Notes under the pieces: generated by a model
Databases searched by the model: none
What the model saw: the letters and a program-made list of their open reading frames with translations, nothing else
Told to the model about the DNA's origin: nothing
Program-made: the position numbers and the translations under genes
NCBI GenBank assembly: GCA_050299835.1
Contig: JBNKWP010000020.1
Location: forward strand, 1-64,000
From: JAJDOD01 sp050299835
Lineage (GTDB): Bacteria; Pseudomonadota; Alphaproteobacteria; Rhodobacterales; Rhodobacteraceae
DNA: 64,000 nt
Direction of reading: 5' to 3'
Shown: piece after piece, positions 51,750 to 59,945 of the stretch
Layout of the letters: every line of letters begins with the position of its first letter
How positions within the stretch are numbered: position 1 is the first letter of the stretch

Positions 51750-52601
51750 TCACCAGCTTCCCGACCCGCCGCCGCCGGACGACGAGCCTCCGCTACTGCT
51801 GCTGCCTGAACTGCCGGAGGAGGAGCTGCTGCTGGTGGAGATCATCGGGATGACATAGGTGCTGGTCTTGGAAAACCCGCAATTCGGGCAGTCCAGATCG
51901 AGTTGTCCCTCGCCTCTGCTGTAGCGTGTCGCGGAGGTCAGGGTCGTTTTTTTCCGGTTCAAAGTGAGTTCCCCGCATTGCGGGCAAGTCTTGCGGCGGC
52001 GGTAGATCCAGCGTCCGCCTGCGCCTGCAATACCGAGGCCGCCGAGGACGTAGAGCCAGAGGTGTCTGAACGGATTTTGGGGTTCCGGCGCGCGCACTTC
52101 TTCCCCGCGTGCGAACGGCCCCGCGATGCGGTCGATCACCTGCGCCGTGCCGCGTTCGATGCCTGTCAGGTAATCGCCCTCGCGGAAATAGGGCAGGAAG
52201 CTGTTGTCGATCACATTCTCGGTGATCGTGTCGTAGACCGGCGGATAGTCAGCGCCAAGTTCGACACGCATTTCCCGGTCGTCGCGGATCACAAGGATGA
52301 GAACGCCGTAGTTTTGCTCCTGCGTGCCGATGCCCCAGGCGTTGAAGAGATCGGTGGCGAAGGCTTCGATGCTGGGCGAGGTGCCGTAATCGGAGCGGGA
52401 AGGGATCGTCAGGATGGTGATGTCGCTGCCGAGATCCGCATGCGCCGCGTCGAGTTGGCGCGTCAGGTGAATTTCCTCCTCCGCCGGGATCAGGTCGGCG
52501 AGGTCGTTGACGCGAAGGTTTGTGCGGTCGGGAAAGGACTGGGCCGAGGCGGTCGTGCCCCAGGCCAATGCGGCGAGGATCAGGGTGGCTCTCAGGATCA
52601 T
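51750..52601 (-). CDS. TPM-domain membrane protein with zinc-ribbon and Ser/Gly-rich tail
   Basis: 283 residues. Signal peptide (residues 1-20, ending ASA/QSF), then a TPM_phosphatase (YgcG/Psb32-type) domain with VNDLADLIPAEEE and DREMRVELGADYPPVYDT. One membrane segment follows (LWLYVLGGLGIAGAGG, about residues 183-200), then RRRKTCPQCGEL...CPNCGF, a four-cysteine zinc ribbon on the other side. The chain ends in a Ser/Gly tail with a run of Ser codons. TPM proteins are linked to envelope and photosystem maintenance; the specific role is unknown. Convergent with the oxidoreductase gene. Confidence 0.88.
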   Translation of the reverse strand: MILRATLILAALAWGTTASAQSFPDRTNLRVNDLADLIPAEEEIHLTRQLDAAHADLGSDITILTIPSRSDYGTSPSIEAFATDLFNAWGIGTQEQNYGVLILVIRDDREMRVELGADYPPVYDTITENVIDNSFLPYFREGDYLTGIERGTAQVIDRIAGPFARGEEVRAPEPQNPFRHLWLYVLGGLGIAGAGGRWIYRRRKTCPQCGELTLNRKKTTLTSATRYSRGEGQLDLDCPNCGFSKTSTYVIPMISTSSSSSSGSSGSSSSGGSSSGGGGSGSW

Positions 52602-52759
52602 GCGTGGAGTTTGAGGTTTGATCGACAGTTTTCAACAGTTTGTTGGCAGGGGCTCATGTTTGCCCCGGCCTGAGTGTCCCGCGTTCAACACCCCGACTGT
52701 CGTAAAGGCACGACCTGGGGCGAGTGTTGGTACGGGCGAAACCGGCTGCAAATCCGCCG

Positions 52760-53566
52760 TCAGTCGCCGGTCCAGGGCGGCATTTTCGTTTTTTCGATGA
52801 AGGCCCCGATCCCGGCTTCGGCATCGCGGGCCATCATATTCTCGGCCATGACGCGACCGGCATAGGCATAGGCCTTCTCCAATGGCATATCTGCCTGTTC
52901 GTAGAAGGCACGTTTGCCGATGCGGATGGCGGCGGGGGATTTGTCAGCGATCTGGCGGGCGATGCCGCGCGTTGTGGGCTCCAAAAGGTCCTTTGGCACG
53001 ACCCGGTTCAGAAGGCCCAGTTCGGCGACGCGGGCGGCGGGGAGGAAGTCGCCCAGAAGCAGCATCTCCATCGCCAGTTTGCGGGAGAGGTTGCGGGTGA
53101 GCGCGACCATGGGCGTGGAGCAAAAGAGGCCGATATTGACGCCTGAGGTGGCGAAGCGGGCGTCGTCGGAGGCCACAGCGAGGTCGCAGCTTGCAACAAG
53201 CTGGCAACCGGCGGCGGTTGCGATGCCGGAGACCTCGGCGATGACCGGTTGCGGCAGTCGGACGATCTTCAGCATCATTGCGGAACAGGTGGCGAAGAGG
53301 TCCTGGAAATACTGTAACCCGCCATCGGCGTCCTGGCGTCGCTCGGTCATTTCCTTGAGGTTGTGGCCTGCGCAGAAATGGTCCCCCGCGCCGCGCAGGA
53401 TCACCACCTTGACGCTGCGGTCTTCGGCAATCTCGTCGAGCGTGGCGGTCAGCGCTGCCATCATCGCCTCGCTCAACGCATTGATGCTGCGGGGCGCGTT
53501 GAGGGTAAGGGCGGAGATGCCACCCTGGTCATCGCGCATCACGAGCGTCGGGGCATGGTCTTTCAT
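52760..53566 (-). CDS. Enoyl-CoA hydratase/isomerase-family protein lacking the catalytic glutamates
   Basis: 268 residues of crotonase fold: FCAGHNLKEM for the CoA adenine pocket, and SGIATAAGCQLVASCDLAVA for the oxyanion hole. The two glutamates that activate water in enoyl-CoA hydratase are absent: the GCEL position reads GCQL, and the region of the second Glu reads FATSGVNIGLFCST. The sequence resembles the ECHDC3 branch, which also lacks them. It is therefore probably not a true hydratase. A single gene; the TPM gene starts 158 bases downstream of its stop. Confidence 0.87.
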   Translation of the reverse strand: MKDHAPTLVMRDDQGGISALTLNAPRSINALSEAMMAALTATLDEIAEDRSVKVVILRGAGDHFCAGHNLKEMTERRQDADGGLQYFQDLFATCSAMMLKIVRLPQPVIAEVSGIATAAGCQLVASCDLAVASDDARFATSGVNIGLFCSTPMVALTRNLSRKLAMEMLLLGDFLPAARVAELGLLNRVVPKDLLEPTTRGIARQIADKSPAAIRIGKRAFYEQADMPLEKAYAYAGRVMAENMMARDAEAGIGAFIEKTKMPPWTGD

Positions 53567-53727
53567 GGGCGTGTCCTATGGCTCGGCGGGCGGCAGCCGG
53601 GGCAGCGGCCTCGCCGAAAGGGTAGGGCAAACGGCCCGGTTTTTCAATTCGCGGGCAGGTTGTGAGTTCGTGACGAATCTGCTTCTCAAGACGAAGGGAG
53701 GCCCATCTTCCGGCGAAGGAGCGTGAA

Positions 53728-55326
53728 TTGTCAGAGAATAAGGACTGGTGGCGGGGGTCTGTGACCTATCAGATTTATCCGCGATCCTTCATGGATACCA
53801 ACGGTGACGGGATCGGCGATCTGAAGGGCATTACCGAGAAGCTGGATTACGTGGCCGATCTGGGCGTCGATGCGATCTGGCTGAGCCCGATCTTCACCTC
53901 GCCGATGAAGGACATGGGCTATGACGTGTCGGACTATACCGACATCGACCCGACCTTCGGGACACTGGCGGATTTCGACGCGATGGTCGAAAAGGCGCAT
54001 GGTCTGGGGCTGAAGGTCATCATCGACCAGGTGATGTCGCATTCCTCGGACCAGCATCCCTATTTCGTCGAAAGCCGGTCCTCGCGCGACAACCCGAAAG
54101 CCGACTGGTATGTCTGGCACGATCCTAAACCGGATGGGACGCCGCCGAACAACTGGCTGGCGATCTTTGGCGGCGGGGCCTGGGAATGGGACACGCGGCG
54201 GAAGCAGTATTACTTCCACAACTTCCTGAAAGAGCAGCCGGACTGGAACCTGCATAATCCGGAGGTTCAGGATTACCTGTTGGGAAGCTGCAAGTTCTGG
54301 CTGGAGCGGGGCGTTGACGGTTTCCGGCTGGATACCGTGAATTTTTACTTTCATGACAAGCTCTTGCGGGACAATCCTGCCAACCCGTTGCCCTGGGCGC
54401 AGTCGGCGGCGAAGCCTTATGACATGCAATATTGCCTGTTTTCGAAGAACCAGCCGGAGAACCTGCCGTTCCTTGAACGGCTGCGGGCATTGCTGGACGA
54501 ATACGATGCGCGGACGACGGTCGGCGAGGTGGGGGATACCCATCACTCGATCGAGCTGATGGGGCAATACACCTCCGGCAAGCGGCTGCATATGGCCTAT
54601 TCCTTCGAGATGCTGGGGCCGAACTTTTCGCCCGAGCATTTCCGCAGCCGGATCGAGGCCTTCTTCAAGGGCGCGCCGAAGGGCTGGCCGTGCTGGGCGT
54701 TTTCCAACCATGACGTGCCGCGCCATGTCGGGCGCTGGCTGAAGCACGCGACCGATCAGGATGCGCTGGCGAAACTTTCGGCGGCGATGCTCTTGAGCTT
54801 CGAGGGGTCGGTCTGCCTCTATCAGGGCGAGGAACTGGGGCAGGTGGATACCGAACTGGTGTTCGAGGAACTGACGGATCCAGAGGGCATCAACTTCTGG
54901 CCGGAGGTGAAGGGGCGTGACGGATGCCGGACGCCGATGGCCTGGGAGGCCAAGGGATCGAATGCCGGGTTCTCGAAGGCGAACAAGACGTGGCTGCCGG
55001 TGAAGGCGCCTCAGGCGGAGCGGGCAGTGTCCTCGCAAGGGGGCGATGACAGCGTTCTGAGTTTCTACAAGGAGATGCTGGCGCTCAGGCGGAACACGCC
55101 GGAGTTGAGAGAGGGACGGATCGCGTTTCTTGACCTGCCGGAACCGGTGCTGGGCTACACGCGCGGCGATGACGTGATCTGCCTTTTCAACCTGTCGAAT
55201 GCGGCGGTCACCGTGGCGCTGGACAAGGCGGTCTCAACTCTGATCGAGCAGGGGGCCAAGTGCGCCGCAAATTCTGTCGAATTGGCGGGAACCGGGTTCC
55301 TGATCGGAAAAATCCAACACCGGTAA
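53728..55326 (+). CDS. GH13 alpha-glucosidase
   Basis: 532 residues from a TTG at 53728 with AAGGA nine bases upstream. TIM-barrel of family GH13: TYQIYPRSFMDTNGDGIGDLKGI, DGFRLDTVNF with the nucleophilic Asp, VGEVGD with the acid/base Glu, and FSNHDVPR with the third Asp. The subfamily of oligo-1,6-glucosidase and AglA-type alpha-glucosidases fits best. It is cytoplasmic (no signal peptide). It heads the glycogen gene run and starts where a glycogen phosphorylase gene commonly stands in related genomes. Confidence 0.88.
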   Translation: MSENKDWWRGSVTYQIYPRSFMDTNGDGIGDLKGITEKLDYVADLGVDAIWLSPIFTSPMKDMGYDVSDYTDIDPTFGTLADFDAMVEKAHGLGLKVIIDQVMSHSSDQHPYFVESRSSRDNPKADWYVWHDPKPDGTPPNNWLAIFGGGAWEWDTRRKQYYFHNFLKEQPDWNLHNPEVQDYLLGSCKFWLERGVDGFRLDTVNFYFHDKLLRDNPANPLPWAQSAAKPYDMQYCLFSKNQPENLPFLERLRALLDEYDARTTVGEVGDTHHSIELMGQYTSGKRLHMAYSFEMLGPNFSPEHFRSRIEAFFKGAPKGWPCWAFSNHDVPRHVGRWLKHATDQDALAKLSAAMLLSFEGSVCLYQGEELGQVDTELVFEELTDPEGINFWPEVKGRDGCRTPMAWEAKGSNAGFSKANKTWLPVKAPQAERAVSSQGGDDSVLSFYKEMLALRRNTPELREGRIAFLDLPEPVLGYTRGDDVICLFNLSNAAVTVALDKAVSTLIEQGAKCAANSVELAGTGFLIGKIQHR

Positions 55327-55369
55327 AAAGTTGCCTGACATTCCCGAAGAATGAGTTAGGCTTCAAATC

Positions 55370-57292
55370 ATGGGGAGAAAGACGCAATCGCCAAAATCTG
55401 AGGACAGCGCTTCGCGAATGGGGGAACTGGACCAGTTTCTTATCGGAGAAGGTCGGCACCAAAGGCTTTGGGAGGTTCTGGGCGCGCATCTGGATGATGC
55501 GGGTGCCCATTTCGCGGTCTGGGCTCCGAATGCGCGGACCGTGTCGGTTGTCGGTGATTTCAACAACTGGGACAGCGGGCGGCATCCGTTGCAGCCTTCG
55601 GGCGAAACCGGCGTTTGGGCAGGCTTTGTCGAGGGCGCGCGGGACGGGCAGAGTTACAAGTTCCGGATCACTGGCGCGGACGGAGAGATCCGTCTGAAGG
55701 CCGATCCGGTCGGGTTCGGCAGCCAGCACCCGCCGGACAATGCGTCTGTCCTGCGCGATATTCGCGGCTATGGCTGGCACGACAAGGGCTGGATGGAGGC
55801 GCAGGCGGAGCGGAACCGGCGCGATCAGCCGATATCGATCTACGAGGTTCATCTGGGCTCGTGGCGGCGGATCGGCCAGCGTTACATGAGCTACAAGGAG
55901 ATGGCGGTCGATCTGGTCGAATACGCCACCTCGATGGGGTTCACGCATCTGGAGTTGCTGCCCGTCAGCGAATACCCGTTTGACGGGTCCTGGGGCTATC
56001 AGCCGGTCGGGCTATACGCGCCGACGATCCGCTACGGGCCGCCGCATGAATTCCGCGACTTGGTGGACGCGGCGCATCAGGCGGGGCTGGGGGTGATCCT
56101 GGACTGGGTGCCGGGGCATTTCCCGACCGATGCGCACGGGCTGGAGCATTTCGACGGCACGCATCTGTACGAACATGCCGACCCGCGCGAGGGATTTCAT
56201 CAGGACTGGAACACGCTGATCTACAATTACGGGCGGCGCGAGGTGAAGAACTACCTCACCGCCAACGCATTGTATTGGCTGGAGGAATACCACGTCGACG
56301 GGTTGCGCGTGGATGCGGTCGCCTCGATGCTCTACCGCGATTATTCGCGGGCAGCGGATCAATGGGTGCCGAACAAGGATGGCGGGCGGGAGAATTACGA
56401 GGCCATCGCGTTCCTGCAGGAGATGAACACGCTGGCCTATGGCAACCATCCCGGCTGCATGACGATTGCCGAGGAATCGACGGCCTTTCCCGGCGTGACG
56501 CGGCCAGCCGATACCGGCGGGCTGGGCTTTGGCTACAAGTGGAACATGGGGTGGATGAACGACACGCTCCGTTACATGGAGAAGGACCCGGTTCACCGCT
56601 CGCACGACCACCACCTGATGACATTCCCCATCGACTGGTCGTTCACCGAAAACTTCATCCTGCCGATCAGCCATGACGAGGTCGTGCACGGCAAGGGCTC
56701 GATGATCCGCAAGATGCCGGGGAACGAATGGGAGAAGTTCGCCAACCTGCGCGCCTATTACGGCTTCATGTGGGGGCATCCGGGCAAGAAGCTTCTGTTC
56801 ATGGGCTGCGAGTTCGGCCAGTGGGAAGAGTGGAACCATGACGTATCGCTCGACTGGGACGCGGTGCATGGGCGTAACCAGCGGGGGCTTCAGGACCTCG
56901 TGCGCGATCTGAACCGGGTCTACCGCGAGACGCCTGCGCTTCATGCGAAGGATTGCGAGGCTGACGGGTTCCGCTGGATCAACAACTACGCGGAGGAATC
57001 CGTGACCGCCTTCGCCCGGTTCGGCGGTGAGGGCGTGCCTCCCGCGATGGTGATCTGCAATTTCACGCCGGTGGAGCGCAAGTTGCGCTTTGGCGCGCCC
57101 GCTCCAGGTGTCTGGCATGAGGTCATCAACACGGATGCGAAGCAATATGGCGGCGGGGGGCGCGGGAACCTGGGTCGGGTGGAGACGGAGCCGACGCATT
57201 GGGACGGGTTTGACCAGTCGCTGGAACTTGTGCTGCCGCCGCTGGCAACGCTGATCCTGGCGCACGAAACTGACGAGGGAGGAAACGCATGA
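55370..57292 (+). CDS. glgB: 1,4-alpha-glucan branching enzyme
   Basis: 640 residues, shorter than the E. coli enzyme because the first N-terminal domain is missing, as in group 2 branching enzymes. CBM48 domain (AHFAVWAPNARTVSVVGDFNNW), GH13 barrel with DGLRVDAVASMLY (nucleophile Asp), IAEESTAFP (acid Glu) and ISHDEVVHGKGSM. It forms alpha-1,6 branches in glycogen. The true start might be a little downstream: the first 15 residues are basic and unsupported. Stop overlaps glgC by ATGA. Confidence 0.95.
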   Translation: MGRKTQSPKSEDSASRMGELDQFLIGEGRHQRLWEVLGAHLDDAGAHFAVWAPNARTVSVVGDFNNWDSGRHPLQPSGETGVWAGFVEGARDGQSYKFRITGADGEIRLKADPVGFGSQHPPDNASVLRDIRGYGWHDKGWMEAQAERNRRDQPISIYEVHLGSWRRIGQRYMSYKEMAVDLVEYATSMGFTHLELLPVSEYPFDGSWGYQPVGLYAPTIRYGPPHEFRDLVDAAHQAGLGVILDWVPGHFPTDAHGLEHFDGTHLYEHADPREGFHQDWNTLIYNYGRREVKNYLTANALYWLEEYHVDGLRVDAVASMLYRDYSRAADQWVPNKDGGRENYEAIAFLQEMNTLAYGNHPGCMTIAEESTAFPGVTRPADTGGLGFGYKWNMGWMNDTLRYMEKDPVHRSHDHHLMTFPIDWSFTENFILPISHDEVVHGKGSMIRKMPGNEWEKFANLRAYYGFMWGHPGKKLLFMGCEFGQWEEWNHDVSLDWDAVHGRNQRGLQDLVRDLNRVYRETPALHAKDCEADGFRWINNYAEESVTAFARFGGEGVPPAMVICNFTPVERKLRFGAPAPGVWHEVINTDAKQYGGGGRGNLGRVETEPTHWDGFDQSLELVLPPLATLILAHETDEGGNA

Positions 57293-58545
57293 AAACAGCG
57301 ACGAGACTATCTCAGAGATCAATGGCCTTCGTCCTTGCGGGTGGTCGTGGATCGCGGCTGAAGGAACTGACGGACCGGCGGGTGAAGCCTGCGGTCTATT
57401 TCGGCGGCAAGACGCGGATCGTCGATTTCGCGCTGTCGAACGCGATGAATTCCGGCATTCGGAAAATGGCGATTGCCACGCAATACAAGGCGCATTCGCT
57501 GATCCGGCACTGCCAGCGCGGCTGGAGCTTCTTCCGGGCGGAGCGGAATGAATTTCTGGACATTCTGCCAGCATCGCAACGGGTGAACGACAACTGGTAT
57601 CAGGGCACGGCGGACGCCGTGACGCAGAATGTCGATATCATCGACAGCTATGGGGTCGATTACATCGTCATCCTTGCGGGCGATCACATCTATAAGATGG
57701 ATTACGAGCTGATGCTGCGCCAGCATGTGGAGAGCAAGGCGGATGTGACCGTCGGTTGCCTGACAGTGCCGCGCATGGAAGCCACCGCTTTCGGTGTGAT
57801 GGCGACGGATGATACCGGGCGGATCACGTCGTTTCTTGAAAAGCCCGCCGACCCGCCTGCGACGCCGGAGGACCCGGATCTCGCGCTAGCCTCGATGGGG
57901 ATTTACGTCTTCGACTGGAAGTTCCTTCGAGAGCTGCTGCTGAAGGATGCCGAGGACACCAATTCCAGCCACGATTTCGGCAACGACCTGATCCCGGAGA
58001 TCGTGAAGAAGGGCAAGGCGCAGGCGCACCGGTTCACCGACAGTTGCGTGCGGCCCGAAGGCGCGGAGGCCTATTGGCGGGACGTCGGGACCATCGACGC
58101 CTTCTGGGAGGCGAATATCGACCTGACGGATTTCACCCCGACACTGGATCTCTGGGATCGTGACTGGCCGATCTGGACCTATTCGGAAAGCGTGCCACCC
58201 GCGAAGTTCATCCATGACGAAAAGGACCGGCGCGGGATGGCGATTTCCTCGATGGTGTCGGGCGGGTGCATCATCTCCGGGACGGTGGTTCGCAACTCGC
58301 TGCTCTTCACGAATGTGCATACCAATTCCTACTCGGTGCTGGATCACTCGGTGGTGCTGCCGGATGTGGTGATCAGCCGGAATGCGACCTTGAGGAAATG
58401 CGTCATCGACAGGGGCGTCGTCATCCCGAGAGGCCTCGTGGTGGGTGAGGACCCGGAGGAAGATGCGAAGTTCTTCCGGGTGACCGAGAGGGGCACGACC
58501 CTGATCACGTCCGAGATGGTGGCGGCCTGGGAAGCGGCGCAATGA
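57289..58545 (+). CDS. glgC: Glucose-1-phosphate adenylyltransferase
   Basis: 418 residues. FVLAGGRGSRLKELTDRRVKPAVYFGG near the N-terminus is the ATP/glucose-phosphate signature; GTADAVTQN, ILAGDHIYKMDY, FLEKP and the C-terminal left-handed beta-helix (SVVLPDVVISRNATLRKCVIDRGVVIP) follow. It makes ADP-glucose for GlgA, the committed step of glycogen synthesis. Coupled at both ends by ATGA. Confidence 0.97.
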   Translation: MKTATRLSQRSMAFVLAGGRGSRLKELTDRRVKPAVYFGGKTRIVDFALSNAMNSGIRKMAIATQYKAHSLIRHCQRGWSFFRAERNEFLDILPASQRVNDNWYQGTADAVTQNVDIIDSYGVDYIVILAGDHIYKMDYELMLRQHVESKADVTVGCLTVPRMEATAFGVMATDDTGRITSFLEKPADPPATPEDPDLALASMGIYVFDWKFLRELLLKDAEDTNSSHDFGNDLIPEIVKKGKAQAHRFTDSCVRPEGAEAYWRDVGTIDAFWEANIDLTDFTPTLDLWDRDWPIWTYSESVPPAKFIHDEKDRRGMAISSMVSGGCIISGTVVRNSLLFTNVHTNSYSVLDHSVVLPDVVISRNATLRKCVIDRGVVIPRGLVVGEDPEEDAKFFRVTERGTTLITSEMVAAWEAAQ

Positions 58546-59945
58546 CCAAAGTCCTGTCGGTGGCGTCGGAATGCGTGCCACTGGTGAAGACCGGCGGGCT
58601 TGCCGATGTGGTCGGCGCGCTGCCTTTGGCTCTGGTGCCGCTGGGCGTGGAGATGAAGGTGCTTTTGCCCGGCTACCCTGCGGTAACAAAGGCGGTGAAG
58701 GGCAAGAAGCTGGCCGATCTGGGGAGCGGGCAGCGGCTGCTGGCGGCGGAATATGCCGGGCTGTCGCTTTACGTACTCGACGCGCCGAAACTGTTCGACC
58801 GGGCGGGGAGTATCTATCTTGGGCCGGACGGGCATGACTGGCCGGACAATCTGGAACGTTTCGCGGCGCTGTCGCAGGCGGCGGTTGCGATTGCTGCGGG
58901 CAAGGACAAGGGCTGGGTGCCTGATGTGGTGCATTGCCATGACTGGCAGGCGGGGCTGGTGCCGTACTATCTGCGAAAGGCCGGGTCGCCCGCGAAGACG
59001 GTGATGACGGTTCACAATATCGCGTTTCAGGGGATTGCGCCTTACGACAAGCTGGGAGCGCTGGGGCTGGACGCTGCGGATTTTACGGCGGACGGGCTGG
59101 AGTATTTCGGGAATGTCTCGACGCTCAAGGCGGGGTTGGTCTATGCCGATAAAATCTCAACGGTTTCACCGACTTACGCGCTGGAGTTGATGACGTCCGA
59201 GTTCGGAATGGGGATGGACGGGCTGCTGCGCCACAGGCGCGACGATCTGATTGGTATTCTCAACGGGGTCGATACGGAGGTGTGGTCGCCCGCGACCGAC
59301 GAACACATCAAGCCCTACACGACGCCTGCGGGCAAGCGGGCGAACAAGGCGGCGCTGAGGAAGCTCTTCAAGCTGAAGAAGGCGGATGGCCCGCTTTGCG
59401 TGGTGGTTTCGCGGCTGACCGAGCAGAAGGGCCTTGATCTGTTGTTGGAGGCGTTGCCTTCGCTGACGTCGCGCGGCGGGCAACTGGTGGTGCTTGGCAG
59501 CGGGGATCCGGCGCTGGAACATGCGTTTCTGAAGGCCTCGGGCAATCCGAATGTCGCCGTCAGGATCGGCTATGACGAGCCGCTTTCGCACAGGATCATC
59601 GCGGGCGGTGACGCGATCCTCGTGCCCTCGCGTTTCGAGCCATGCGGACTGACCCAGCTTTACGGGCTGGCCTATGGAACCCTGCCGGTCGTCGCGCTGA
59701 CGGGTGGTCTTGCCGACACGGTGATCGACGCCAACCCGGCGGGATTGGCCAAGCCAGCAGCAACCGGCCTGGTTTTTCATCCCGTAAGCGCCGAAGCGCT
59801 TGCAAATACGCTCACACGTTTATGCGATCTTTACGCCGATGCGAAACTCTGGACAAAGCTGCAGAGAAACGCGATGAGCCACAGCGTCGATTGGACGCGA
59901 TCGGCGGAGCGTTATGCGGCTTTGTACGGTGACCTGACGGTATGA
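58542..59945 (+). CDS. glgA: Glycogen synthase (ADP-glucose)
   Basis: 467 residues. GT5 fold with KTGGLADVVGALPLAL at 15-30 (ADP-glucose binding), HCHDWQAGLVPYYL, LTEQKGLDLLLEALP and VPSRFEPCGLTQLYGLAYGTLPVV at the C-terminal domain, with the catalytic Glu in EPCGL. It elongates alpha-1,4-glucan chains. Starts within the glgC stop (ATGA) and ends within the glgX start. Confidence 0.97.
   Translation: MTKVLSVASECVPLVKTGGLADVVGALPLALVPLGVEMKVLLPGYPAVTKAVKGKKLADLGSGQRLLAAEYAGLSLYVLDAPKLFDRAGSIYLGPDGHDWPDNLERFAALSQAAVAIAAGKDKGWVPDVVHCHDWQAGLVPYYLRKAGSPAKTVMTVHNIAFQGIAPYDKLGALGLDAADFTADGLEYFGNVSTLKAGLVYADKISTVSPTYALELMTSEFGMGMDGLLRHRRDDLIGILNGVDTEVWSPATDEHIKPYTTPAGKRANKAALRKLFKLKKADGPLCVVVSRLTEQKGLDLLLEALPSLTSRGGQLVVLGSGDPALEHAFLKASGNPNVAVRIGYDEPLSHRIIAGGDAILVPSRFEPCGLTQLYGLAYGTLPVVALTGGLADTVIDANPAGLAKPAATGLVFHPVSAEALANTLTRLCDLYADAKLWTKLQRNAMSHSVDWTRSAERYAALYGDLTV

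Noticed and set aside
51760..51850. Trinucleotide microsatellite in the TPM gene
   Set aside because: The Ser/Gly codon run encodes the normal low-complexity tail seen in such proteins and does not need a separate explanation.
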